A stretch of 64,000 bases of DNA from Ottelia alismoides (taxonomy: Eukaryota > Streptophyta > Magnoliopsida > Alismatales > Hydrocharitaceae), in NCBI GenBank assembly GCA_037367405.1, contig JAZKJV010003378.1, positions 372,001-436,000 of the forward strand, read 5' to 3'. Below, in pieces: positions 20,815 to 31,880 of the stretch. A program made the position numbers and the translations under genes. Every line of letters starts with the position of its first letter. Position 1 is the stretch's first letter. A model generated the notes under the pieces. The model was not told the origin of the DNA and searched no databases. It saw nothing but the letters and a program-made list of their open reading frames with translations.

Positions 20815-23800
20815 TGATGAATCCATGATTCATTAACATTCTTTCTGCATTTTATCTTAAAACCCTTAACAAATACATGTAAATACTCATTAATTTCCAC
20901 TTTTTAACAAAACATTTTTAAAATGCACTTTTATGCATTAAAAACATGTAAACAAATAAAACAATAAATATAAAGAATAAAATAAAAGGCAAATTATAGA
21001 TATGTATGAATGTACAACGTGACATATTAAATAAATATAACTAAAAGATATATTTATAACCTAATACCTGAGACCAAGTAAACATGGATTGGTCGACAAA
21101 TAAATAAGGAGGGGGAGATAAGGAAAGAAAACAAATAAAATAATTAATTCCACACTTTACCACTCTTCATTATTTATCAAATAAGTATCAAAACTTCAAT
21201 GATTTTTAGTTAATTCATATTAATACATTTTTCACCAACATCTTTTCTTAATTATTTCTAAAAATGTATAGAAAAATATAAAAATAAGTTAAAAATATTG
21301 TCTTGTATATATGCCAAGAAATCCAGCTTGTAAATTGTCAAAATCTCAACTTCCGAACATCATAACTTTCTCGTACGAACTCCAAATTCACTCTACTCAC
21401 CTTTAAAGTCCATAAAATAATATTCTCTAAATAATGAAGGTGATTTCACAAAAATTGGAGTCCGTTTGCAAAAAGTCGATTTTGGGACCTACCCACAATT
21501 GGGTTCCTGGGCTATATATTTTATTTAGAACATATTATTTATTATTTTATTAATTTTATAATTTTTAATTATTTTCTTAATCTTTTATTTTAACCCTAAT
21601 TTATTTCATAATTTTTGGAGCTTATTTATTATTTTAAATAAATCAAAACCTCTAATTTATAGGTAAATTTCTACTACATCACTTATATCCATATTTATTA
21701 ATATACTTAAATTAATTTACTAAAATATAGAAAATTTTTACATACTTTATTCATTAACCTAATAATTTTTAAAAAATAAAAAATGATACTATTTATTAAT
21801 TTATTAAATTAAATCCAAAAACTATTTTTAAGTATTATTTATACCTATTAATTAATACAATATTTATATTTTGTAAAATATTTATTTTCTTAAAATTAAT
21901 TATATCATAATTTAGACAATTTAATTATCTATATTTTTCATTTTTATACTTATTTAAAATTCTATTATTTACTATTTAATATCTAATTTATAATATTTAT
22001 TAACCATCTGGCCAACCAGGTGTTGATACGTGTCAACACATGGTGTCTTCTTTTCAAGAACTCAGGCCGTTCTACTTAGGGATGAGCATCGGGCCGGGCC
22101 GGGTCGGGCCGAGCCCACCTCAGCCCAACCCGAGCCCGTTTAACGTGGTGGGCTTGCGGGTCGGGCCTAGGCCCGAATAAATATGGAAAACCCAGCCCAA
22201 GCCCGGGCCTGACCCGATGATACTTGGGTCGGGCCCAGGTCGGGCCGACCCGATTAAGAATTAATTAGTACTTGTGATCTTCATTTCGTTGACATATAGA
22301 GAGGTCCAAGGAAAAAAATTCTTCTTCTTCCATGCTTATATTATTTGGAACTTTATCTTGCAACCAAAGAAAAGAAGGAAGAACAAGGAATGACAAGGAA
22401 GCTACTCCTATTCCAAGAATCCAAGCTCCAACACACATAACAATTATACACCAAATATATTTATCAGATCGGGCCTCCAACCAGCCTATATTCGGGCCGG
22501 CCCACGGGCTTCGGGCTCGGGCCCATCGTTGCCCGAGCCCGGCCCGATAATAGAATTGGGCCGAAAATTAAGCCCAAGCCTGCCCGATTATTACTCGGGC
22601 TCAGGCCTGGGCCGGGCTTTATCGGGCCGGGCACCGGGCTGGGTCGGGCCGGCCCTACCCAATGCTCATCCCTAGTTCTACTATTCTAACAACCCGATCT
22701 TAAACCTATTTTACCTGCCACATTCTTCCTCCTAAAACCGATCTAATCCCTCCATCTTCATCTCCTAACTACCCTAATTCACGCTCATCATCGATCTTCA
22801 ACTAACCCTCCTTCGATCTATTTATAAAACTCTCTCAAAGACCTCCATTAACAACTAACTCTCCTGATCACACCACTTCTAGAAACTAACTGGCCGTCAG
22901 CCACCTTTCCCCATCGTGCTCCGCTTTGCTCCGGAGGTGACAACTCCAACTAGAGGCCAGTGCGTGGAAGAGGGACGATCGGAGGAGACGTTCCAAGTCC
23001 TAGCTCGCCTTGAATCATCGTCGTGTGCGACGTGCGGCTTCGAGAAGGCCGCCTCGTCGAGCAATTAGCAGAGGTTCATATAACCACAAAACACATGTCA
23101 TTCAACCATTCTTTGCCACTTTATTTTTTGATGTTCGTGCCGTGATTAGCATCCTTTAACACGTAATTAGTATCTTTAATCCTCTTTCTTAGATGCACAC
23201 TACTTCCAACCTTCAAATATGTTTCAAAACCATTCAAATTCTCACTCCTTTTATCCTCCATTTTCATTATTTTTTATATTTTCTGCAAAACTGATTTTTA
23301 GAACTGCAAATCTTTAATTTTCTAGGCCGATTCAAGTTAGAATCGAGCAACACAATATTTCTTGTAGGTTTTATCATGTTAGGAGCTATTAATTCCATTA
23401 TTTGGAGCTTCTCCTTCGAAAAGATCATCAGTCAACCACTCTCCTTCCAGCCAACCGTCGAAGCTGAGCTACCAACTTCGACGATCCCTCGTCGTCACAT
23501 CCGCCATCCTCGGAGCTGCTCACCCATAGGCAAGCTCGAGGGGTGTAGGAAATACCCCTCTGGCCTTGCAGGAGGAACACTCGAGCAGCAGTTCATGTGA
23601 GACAGAAGAGAAGTTTCCGCTGTCGTCAACTGCATCAAAGAGGGACACACAAGCAATAACTCCAAAGATTACAACCTTGCGACACATGTCAACAGTGGAC
23701 AATCCAGATCGCGCTAAAGCTTATAATCTCAACCGTCGATTGCGAAGGGGTGGAGAATTTGCATCATAAACCCAACTGAGTTCCAGAATTCTAACCTACT

Positions 23801-24381
23801 CTAGAGTTTTCCAGAATTTGCATTTAGGTCTCTGTGTAGGGACCTAAATGCAAATCTTTTATTTTTCTTTCAATTCAATCCCTATCAGGGACCATTTTAT
23901 AATGGAATTCATTTCTTTTTCTTGCACTTATACCCTGGACTGTAGGGTAGTTTTGGTCCTTGATTTAATTTTATTTTTCATCAAAATTTCTAGGGTAGTT
24001 ACATAACTACGCTAGCTACGTTTATTGTTATTTTCCCTTGATTTTCATCGCATATTTTTCTCGATTTGATTTTTTTTGTAAAATCAAGCTAGTTTTGAGT
24101 GCTTTCTTGTGCTTTGTTGTATCTTTCAGGAAGAGAATAAAATCCTGAAATTCTTTCTTTCCTTGAAAACCACATTACAGTTATTCTGCCTCCTCGAGTT
24201 CGACCCAGGGGAACTTATCTGGATAAAAAATAGTTCTAAAGGATAAAATAGGAGAGAAGCCATTTATCTTCATCCTCTCCCTCTCCCCTATTTTATCCGA
24301 ATTTTTATTTGATCAACTGACATTTTTTAGCAGTTTTCTACAACCGATATCCCTTAACCGCTAGCAAAAGCCACGTTATCA
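20815..24381 (+). repeat. 3' LTR of element B (about 2.96 kb plus hAT insert)
   Basis: Starts TGATGAATCC after the PPT and ends GTTATCA before the GTATA target duplication. It is collinear with the 5' LTR apart from the hAT insertion at 22077-22674 and point differences. TATA motif at 22823-22828; inverted repeat arms at 24241-24252 and 24287-24298. Confidence 0.9.
22077..22674. mobile_element. Non-autonomous hAT-type transposon (598 bp)
   Basis: Terminal inverted repeats are TAGGGATGAGCATCGGG on the left and, read on the other strand, TAGGGATGAGCATTGGG on the right. The 8-bp target duplication GTTCTACT (22069-22076 and 22675-22682) is exact, and the 5' LTR of B shows the empty site (GTTCTACTGTTC near 13230). 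Both ends are packed with GGGCC/CGGGC motifs, the subterminal repeats expected for transposase binding. The middle (about 22255-22470) is AT-richer and has no transposase. Confidence 0.92.
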
Positions 24382-27300
24382 GTATACTAAGGTTAGACAC
24401 AACGAACGATGATTTTTAGTTGTGTGGTTTTTAATTGATTTAAATAAATAATTAAATGTTATGATAATTTCTATGTCAGATAATAAAAAGAAAATATGAT
24501 GATGATGCAATGTGAAGAATAACAGAGAGAATAATCCAGCACAAGATATGTGATTTTATGATTTTTAATCCAAATATTGTTAATCAATAACTTTGAAGTG
24601 AAATCGCAGATCAAATCAATTGAAATATGGATGCAAGCAATAGTCCAAATAAATCTATGAATAATCCTGCAAAAATAATCCTTGAATAAAGAAGGTGATA
24701 TGAAAATTCCCTCTAATTTAATCCTCAAGTAAATCGAGTTTAATCACATAAAATATAGAGAATTAAATTCATTCCTTCTCAATTGAATCTCCTTTAAAAA
24801 TTAAATCCCCAAATAGTGATTCACGATAGTCAGAAGAGGATTAATTCAATTTAAGCCCTTAATGAAATTCCTATAAAAAAATCATTAATTTTCTCAAATT
24901 CAAGTAGCACAAATAGGTCACTTCTTAGCATGCAAAGATCAGAATAGATACTCAAATAATAAATATCAATAAGTTGCCTTGGATCTATCCAAAAACTATG
25001 AAAAATGATAGAGAATGAAAATAGCTTCAAAATAATATATTGTGCGCTAAAATTGGAGCTCGAACGAGAGAGTCGTGCAAAAATAAAGATTCAGGGACTA
25101 AAATGTAATAAAAGACAAAGTTTTCTTCTTCAAATGGGTCCTTGGGGGACTTATCTATAAAAATGCATAGTCATATGGGCTTTTCTACAAATTACCTAAG
25201 TGGGCACGTGCTCTACATGTGAATTCTGGAGGTGGAGGCTCTTTTGTAATTTTCAAAACCTGTGAGGGGTCTCCTTGCAAAATTTCCAACAAAGCACATG
25301 TGCTACACGTGCTGTTGGTGGCGGGGACTCTTTTGTTATTAGTTGGAAGCTGGTGGGTCTTTGAGCAATTTTCCTAGAGCACACGTTCTTTGCACATGTT
25401 CTGAGGTGGTTCGGGAGGAGGCTCGTTGACAAGGCTACGGTATGGGCATGAACCTCCAGGTGGCACACTATTGGGGGTTCGGCGTGTCCGAGGCACGTTG
25501 CACGGGGCTAAGGCTTGGTATGATATCGTGGCGGTACATGCACTATTGTATCAAATCCTTGCCACTTGATCCAACAAGAGTGATCGGGCGGCAAGGTGGA
25601 GTGCATCAGGCATTGCGATCGGCAGAAGGCGCTGGAGGCCTCAACTGACACACGTCCAAGGCAGAGCCAAGGCTGTGAAGGCAAAGGCTGAGCCACTCCC
25701 TCAATCGACACACAACACGAGGGAGACATCTCTAGAGGAGAACAATTTATCCTCCACGATGGAGGCGGAGCGGCTGCAACCGGGTCGGAGGAGATGGCAG
25801 AGGAGGTGAGACCACGACCAAAGGCAAATGTAAGGGCGGTTGATGCTGGATGTTCGCCGTGGAGTGCAGCTGCGAATGACGAAAGGAGGAGGTGTGCTCG
25901 GTGATGAGGGGCAGGCAACCGAGCGTGTTAGAGGAGCAACGAAGGTGACGATGGTGATTGGTGAGGTGGTGGTGTAGCCCAGCGAGGAAGGCAGATGTGT
26001 TGGGCGTGAGGGCGATTCTGGGAGGCGAAGGGGGGTGACGAGCCGTATGGAGGCACGATGGTGAAGGTGGCAGCGAATCAGGGGTACGAGAGAGGAAGAA
26101 AAGGAGAAAGGAAGGAGAAGGTCACCGAGAAATGGAGCAGGGGGGGGTTGGCTCCGGTAATCGCCTCAGTGGTCTGTGGGGAAGACCACGAAGCTGTGCT
26201 TTCCAGAAGGGGAAGCTACACGGAGCTCTGCTCCATGGATCTCGTCGATTAAAAAGGGGGGTCACTGTCACTGGCTTGAGGAGGAAGGGCAGATGGGGGG
26301 GATGGCTGGTTTGAGGTGAACTTTATAGGAGGAGGAGAAGATGGCGTTATGTGAGAGAGGGGCGGTGATGGCGATTAACGGCAGAGGTAAATGGTTGCGT
26401 AACGGCCATGGAGGAGGCGGGGATGGCACTGACCATTCTACGCGAGGGTGGGGTGGGGGCACTACATAATGACTGAGGAAAGGGGAACGGGTCACGTGCG
26501 ATGCAAGTGATCGGGAGAGGGGAAGAGAGAGAAGGAGTGGGGGTGCCACGTGTCACCCCAAAAAATTTCAAAATTAAAAGAAGAGGAAAATAGAAAAGGA
26601 ATAGAAGAAAACCTCGGATCGAAAAATTTTCGTTCATCAAAAGTTGTTCATCTCGACGAGATCTACAACTTTCATGAAGAAATCGAAAGCAAAAGAGGTC
26701 ATTTGCACAAAGTGGTATTTTTGGTGGTCTCCATGTGTATAAAAAACCTGCTTTTTGGGATTTTGTAATTTTTAGGTGATTTTAGAAGAGGATAAAAAAT
26801 CTAGAAAAAATATGATAAAATACAAGACACTTAATTACATATTAAACTATTTTTTGGATTTTTAATAAGTAAGAAAATAGGGAAATAAAGTAGAAGTACG
26901 AAATAAGAGACTTTTGTACAGACTCACAAGGGTTACTTGGACTCAATCAGTTTCTTTGATTTCAATCTTGAATTGGATGTGGATTTTTATGCCATTTGAT
27001 AAAACTTTTATCAAAGAACACAACTGAAGAAGAAATACAATCAAATGAGTCAATTATGTACATAAAAACTTAGGTCAAAATCACAAAAAGATAAAATGTG
27101 CAAAAGAGGCCCAAAAACCAACTTTCACATATGTGCTCTGAATTTTATGAAATTGAGCTGTTTTGAAGGTATTTGAAAATGGAGTATTTTAAATGTGAGT
27201 AGACCAAAATCAGACACTGTATGGGGAAGATATGTGCATTTTAGTCTGTTTGATGTGAAATTAGGACTTGGGTTTATTTGCTACTTATTTGAGTTAGCAT

Positions 27301-27590
27301 TTTTTTGTATTTTCTCATTCTTGTTAGTAATATTTACACAATGACGGTGGTTTTAGGTCAATCAGAGTTAGGACGAATTAATTAAAAACCGTGGAAGTTA
27401 GCTGCTTTTTAGGCCAATTTACACTTGGATTTTTGGTTCCTTATTTTATGCAATTATGCCTGATGAAATGCAAATATTATTTACACATGCATAAATGCAA
27501 GTGATGCTATATTAATGATTAAATGCATATGAATTTTGGGGAACAAAGCCTAATTGACAAATTTTAGCATGTTGAATATGAGATTCATTA
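24382..27590 (-). repeat. Element C LTR, main part, right of element B
   Basis: Begins with the second GTATA copy (24382-24386) and ends GATTCATTA at 27590, a decayed form of GATTCATCA. It is the reverse complement of the family seen as solo LTR S. The contents are AT-rich U5 (24390-25150), a GC-rich stretch (25190-26560) with long low-complexity open frames, a TATA box at 26321-26327 (TATAAAG on the minus strand), a palindrome near 26638-26673 and the U3 core block near 27105-27190. Confidence 0.87.
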
Positions 27591-29180
27591 GTGGCCCAGG
27601 ACGTGGGACATGGGTTGCTTGGGGTAGATAACGTATGGGAAGCAGGGGAGATGGTGAGCCTGAGCAGCGGGGGAGGGGGGAGAGGTTAGGGTTGACTTGG
27701 CAAAAAGAGAGATCGAGGGGGAAGTGCTGGTGAGAGGTCATGTGTCGCAAGGTGAGGGGGTGGACGGTTATGCGAGAGGGGAGTGACGGAGTAGAGGCAC
27801 GTACATTTAGTGAGAGAGGGAGAGGAAAGAGGGGAGGCTGTTGCACGTTGACTTAGCGGAGAGAGAGAGAGAGAGAGCCAAGGGTGTGAGAGGGGAGAGA
27901 GGGATTACATGTATGGATAAGAGAGAGAAGGCACATGAGGGGGGAGTGAGGAGAGAGAAGCACGCGGGAGGGGTGAGAGAGGAGAGAGAAATGTGTGGTG
28001 GCATAGAGAGAAAGGGAGGAGAAAGAGTGCGAGAGGGAGAGAGAGAAGAGGAGAGAGGCACGCAGGAGGGAAGAAAAAAGCGAGCCACGTGGCATGGCCT
28101 GGGACTGCCATGTGGCAGCGAAAAATGAAAATAAAAATAAATAACAATAAATAAATAAATAATAATAAATAAAAATAATATAAGTAAAATAAGATAAAAT
28201 AATTAAAATAAATAATATTTAAAAATAAATAATAAAGAATTAAAGTAATAAATAAAATAAGTAAATAATGTAATAAAATAAATAATTAAAAGAAAAATGA
28301 GGGTGACACGTGGCAGGTCTAAGAGATGTCACGTGTCACTCCTAGAAAAATCGAGTATTAAATCGAAAGAAAAATAAAAAATAAATAACAAAAGGCATCA
28401 AATCAAAAAGTGGCCAACACGAAAGTTGCTCGTCTCGACCTACAACTTTCATGAAAGATCAAAAATCAAAATAAACCATATGTACAAAGTGTATTTTTGG
28501 GTGGTATCTTATATGTATAAAATACCTTATTTTTTATATTTTTCATTTTTTATCATTTTTAAATAAGAAAGAAATCAAAATAAAAATAGGAAAAATATGA
28601 AAGGAATATTTACAACGTAATCTTTTTTTTGGATTTTAAATAATTAAGAAAAATAAGAAGTGTAGTTTGGTCAATATGTACAATATACAATAGGGGCCCA
28701 AAACCCAAGTTTTCACATACGAACTCTGATTCTTTTGAATTTGGTCTCTTTTTAAAGGTATTTGAACGTAGATTAATTCAAAAGTGAGCAGGGATCATAT
28801 GAGGTTGTATGAGAGATATATTCATAATTTAAGGTTCTTAGTCTCAAACCAGGGTTTGGGTTTTATTAGTCAATGTTACAAGTTAGTATTTTTTGATATT
28901 TTCCCTTTATTAGTATTGGTTATATATAAACTATGGAGTAGATTTTATTGGATTTGGAGTTAGTATAAAATAGATGCAAATAAGTGAAGTTATCTAATAT
29001 ACAAGTGAATATGTACAAGAGAATTTGGCTCCTTATTTAATGCAAATATCCATGCTAAAATGCGAACATTAATTCTAAATGCCTGAATGCGAATAATGCA
29101 CACTAAATGGAGATATGCATCTAACTACTCGGGAACAAAGCTTTTTTTGACTTTTAGAGTGATGAATCACATATTCATCA
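27591..29180 (-). repeat. 3' LTR of element E, outer (U3) part
   Basis: Collinear with 54124-55712 of the 5' LTR. It contains the GA-rich region (27770-28085), an AAATAA-rich region (28130-28300), a shortened U3 palindrome (about 28421-28452), the U3 core block (28692-28800) and the terminal near-palindrome (29160-29180). Long frames here, such as Arg/Glu- or Ser/Leu-rich ones, are products of the GA repeat and not genes. Confidence 0.88.
27770..28300. repeat. Low-complexity GA-rich then AAATAA-rich DNA in the E 3' LTR
   Basis: GAGAG runs dominate 27770-28085, then A/T-rich AAATAAATAA-type sequence to about 28300. The same pair of blocks occurs at 54330-54810 and 63080-63575 in the 5' LTRs of E and G. 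Confidence 0.85.
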
Positions 29181-29181
29181 A

Positions 29182-29193
29182 CCCCCTATACTT
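29182..29193 (-). promoter_or_regulatory. Polypurine tract of element E
   Basis: The minus strand reads AAGTATAGGGGG, identical to the PPT of element B, one base from the 3' LTR. A small hairpin (TTGCTCA with TGATCAA) lies just upstream. Confidence 0.85.
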
Positions 29194-31030
29194 AAAACTT
29201 GATCATCCCTGAGCAACTAAAATGGAATGTAAAAGTGAAATGATTTTGGGTTCCATACCCAGGTCATGAACAAAAGGTGAAAATGGAGCTCGACTCGATC
29301 TTTGGATTAATAATGTAGCGGAACCTTATTGGGATATGAATTTAAGACCTAATAGCTTTTAAGTTCCACAAGTCTCTATTCAAGTCACCTCAACAGTCAG
29401 GTCAGAACAGATCCTCATACACAAATTCTGATGACCATGAATCTTACTTGTACCGTGTAAGTGAAATATAGCTCTCCACAATAGAAATAGCAAAGAAACA
29501 TCCTCTTCTAACAAGGTAACTCTATTTCACCGGTCTAGCAACTCTTTCCTCAAGGAGCAGTGTATTCCCTTCTAAGTTCAAGTGCAACCAACTCAAGAGG
29601 GGGGGGGGGTAGAGAAGCGAATGGACCGTGGCCAGTGTAGTCACATGTCCGTGGAGCTTGACCAGTGTAGCCAATTCTCCAGCTGCAGGCTTCCTTGGTA
29701 TGATACTTTGAAGCATATGCCTTGCTTATTTGACTATATACACCCTCCGGCAGGCATTTTATTTTTCAATCAAGCTTGTCCCTTTTTTTGGAGTTCTTCT
29801 TCTTTTTTTTCTTTTTTGGAACTATATACAAGGTGCATCATGTACATAAGGAGTTTTTCTTCTTGAGCCAGTAAACTATCCTTCTTTTGAAGCATTATCA
29901 CAACCTACAATATTCCATCGTTAGACGTCGACACCACTAGACTAGGTTGAGATGCACAACCCTCCCTAGAGGAGGACGGATGTTTCCACCCATGTGCTGC
30001 TCCAAGCCAAATGACTCTACCTCCTCACCAACTCATCAATGAAGAGTTACATGCATGGTGCTTGTCCAAGTTAGGTCATTGTCTACGAGAACCATGCATG
30101 TGTACGAAATATTCTATTTAGACCAATCAAGATGACATGTGAACATAGACTTGCGATCTCAAAGAATTAAGTCGCTTGACCTGAAAAATCTTAACTCTAG
30201 TTCCTATAAGGTTCCTCTGAAATTAGGTAGATTAAGGTCAACTCAAATCCATCTTCGACATCTATTCATAACTTGGTTCAGAACTGACTAACTTTTCACT
30301 TTGCATATGCTAGATATGCAGATGAAATGTAGATGATATGCAATATAGATGAAGTGCAAGACACATTTTTGAATGCAAGGACGATATGTAAGAGTAAATA
30401 AGAAGCCTATATATTTTATTTTATTATTTTATTTTTTTTCGAAAATATGATATACCTCCTATTTTAAAATAAATTTTACAAAAGTACTATTTATAAGAAT
30501 TTTGTAAGTATTATACAAATTATACAATATATTATGCGTATGTACGTATATTTTACAAAATTCATTTTTTAAAAATTTTACCCATATACAAAAATATGTG
30601 AAAGTATGAGCTATGGGTAAAGTACATATATATTATATACACACCCCCTATACTTAGCATGTGTTATGTCCTCAGAGCACCAGATGCAAAGAAAATACAT
30701 AGCTTGTGCTAAGCGTAGGAGAGCTAAAATAAAAAAAGTATAGAAGTTGATTCACCCCCTATACTTAGGCTATGGCAGCCTAAGTGTAGAAGAAGAAAAA
30801 AATGGGGCGGACGAGGTCTAGAGGAGAAATGGATGAGTATATACACTGCGGGCATCAGTCCCCCCTACACTTAGGCTTTGGTCAGCCTAAGTCTAGGACA
30901 TGAGTGAGTGTGAGAATCGATGAGATCTAGATAATATATTGAAAAGGGAGAATATACACGAGTGGATGAATCTTGATGCTGCATCTTCATGGAGAGTAAT
31001 CTGATGTATCTGCTCTATGCTCACTCTGCA
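29194..31030 (-). other. 3' UTR of element E
   Basis: Non-coding by inspection. 29300-29640 is closely similar to F (35340-35700) and recognisably similar to B (about 20380-20680). 29700-30300 also matches F (35750-36340). It is AT-rich at 30400-30640, then the stem-loop array. Integrase ends near the right border. A run of 10 or more G at 29600-29609 may be unreliable sequence. Confidence 0.75.
30644..30896 (-). repeat. Array of three PPT-ended stem-loops in the E 3' UTR
   Basis: Unit 1: CCCCCTATACTTAGCAT from 30644, with the opposing arm ending near 30719. Unit 2: 30759-30771 pairs with 30777-30789, 12 of 13 bases, 5-nt loop. Unit 3: 30865-30877 pairs with 30884-30896, 6-nt loop. On the sense (minus) strand each unit's 3' arm ends in the PPT-like motif. 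Confidence 0.85.
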
Positions 31031-31880
31031 TGAAGTTGATGCCCTCGACTTGGGCTAATTGCTCCTTAAAATCTTTAAAATGCTTCAACAGTTATCCATT
31101 AACCACAAGATTGTGCACTATCTGTGAGATTAGCTATTTCTACGATTCCATTCCCATGCACTTTCTTGACAATAAAGGGCCCCATCCACTTAGATTTGAG
31201 CTTCCCATGGAACATCTTTAACCTAGCATTAAACAACCGTACCTTTTGCACAGGGATAAGGTCTTTGCACCTAATGTGCTGATCATGCTATCTCTTTACT
31301 TTGTCCTTATAAATCAAACTATTGTCATATGCCCTATTTCGGATTTCCACGAGCTCGTTCAAGTTCAAGTCTTGACAAAGCTTCCCTAGGTGACAACTCC
31401 ATTTAATAATCTAAATTGCCCATTCAGATTTGTGAATTAGCTATGCAGGCAAATGGCATGGCCTTCCATAGATCATTCTGAATGGTGAAGTGCCCAACGA
31501 TGTCTTGTAGGCTATCCGATAGGCCTACAGAACTTGGTCCAAGAGCTGGGACAAGTTCTTCCAATCGAAACGAACCAACTTCTACAAAATACTCTTCATC
31601 TCTCTGTTGAAAACCTCTGCCATGCCATTGGTCCGTGGGTGGTAAGGACCAATGACTCTGTGCTCAAACCCATAGTCGTTGGCTAAAGATCTCACATCTC
31701 AATTCACGAAGTGGCTACCCCCATCTGATATCAAAACTTTGGTCACCCTGAACCTCGCAATAATATAATCTCTCACAAACTTACAGACAATCTTGCTATC
31801 TGTAGTTCGGGTTGAGATAGCCTCCACCCACCTAGATAGATAGTCAACCGCTAAAAGGAGGTACTCGTGTCCTTGGATGT
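31031..31880 (-). pseudogene. pol: Integrase core and C-terminus of element E, degenerate
   Basis: The catalytic triad is still readable: Asp of AVDYLSRW (31843-31845), Asp of SDGGSHF (31723-31725) and Glu of MAEVFNRE (31615-31617), with the DD35E spacing. Further on are YKTSLGTSPF-like and FHGKLKSKW-like segments. Several stops interrupt the frame. The upstream half of the gene continues at 41603 beyond element F. Removing F and 5 bp rejoins MGPFP to NIQGHEY in frame. Confidence 0.88.

Larger units (their letters stand above)
11992..24381 (+). mobile_element. Element B: Athila-type retrotransposon lacking gag, inserted in the C LTR
   Basis: It has two LTRs of about 2.9-3.0 kb (11992-14886 and 20815-24381, the latter with a 598-bp insert), a decayed protease-RT-RNase H-integrase, a 2.2-kb 3' UTR and a PPT directly before the 3' LTR. 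The 5' LTR runs straight into protease sequence, so the PBS, leader and gag are missing. Target duplications are GTATA on both sides. Frames are broken many times, so B is inactive. Confidence 0.93.
10230..27590 (-). mobile_element. Element C: Athila-type remnant (leader, PBS, 5' LTR) split by element B
   Basis: The pieces are 10230-11991 and 24382-27590; the intervening 11992-24381 is element B. The retained internal part runs from the PBS to the probable gag start, where ...AAGATGCC is cut by the LTR of element A. The right LTR end at 27590 abuts sequence homologous to the inside of the E LTR. GTGGC at 27591-27595 matches the unoccupied site GTGGC in the other E LTR (54124-54128), so C inserted into the 3' LTR of E. 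The rest of C lies left of the window. Confidence 0.85.

Noticed and set aside
22265..22480. Short frames inside the hAT insert as possible transposase
   Set aside because: Only about 70 codons with no hAT dimerisation or catalytic motif; the insert is too short to be autonomous.
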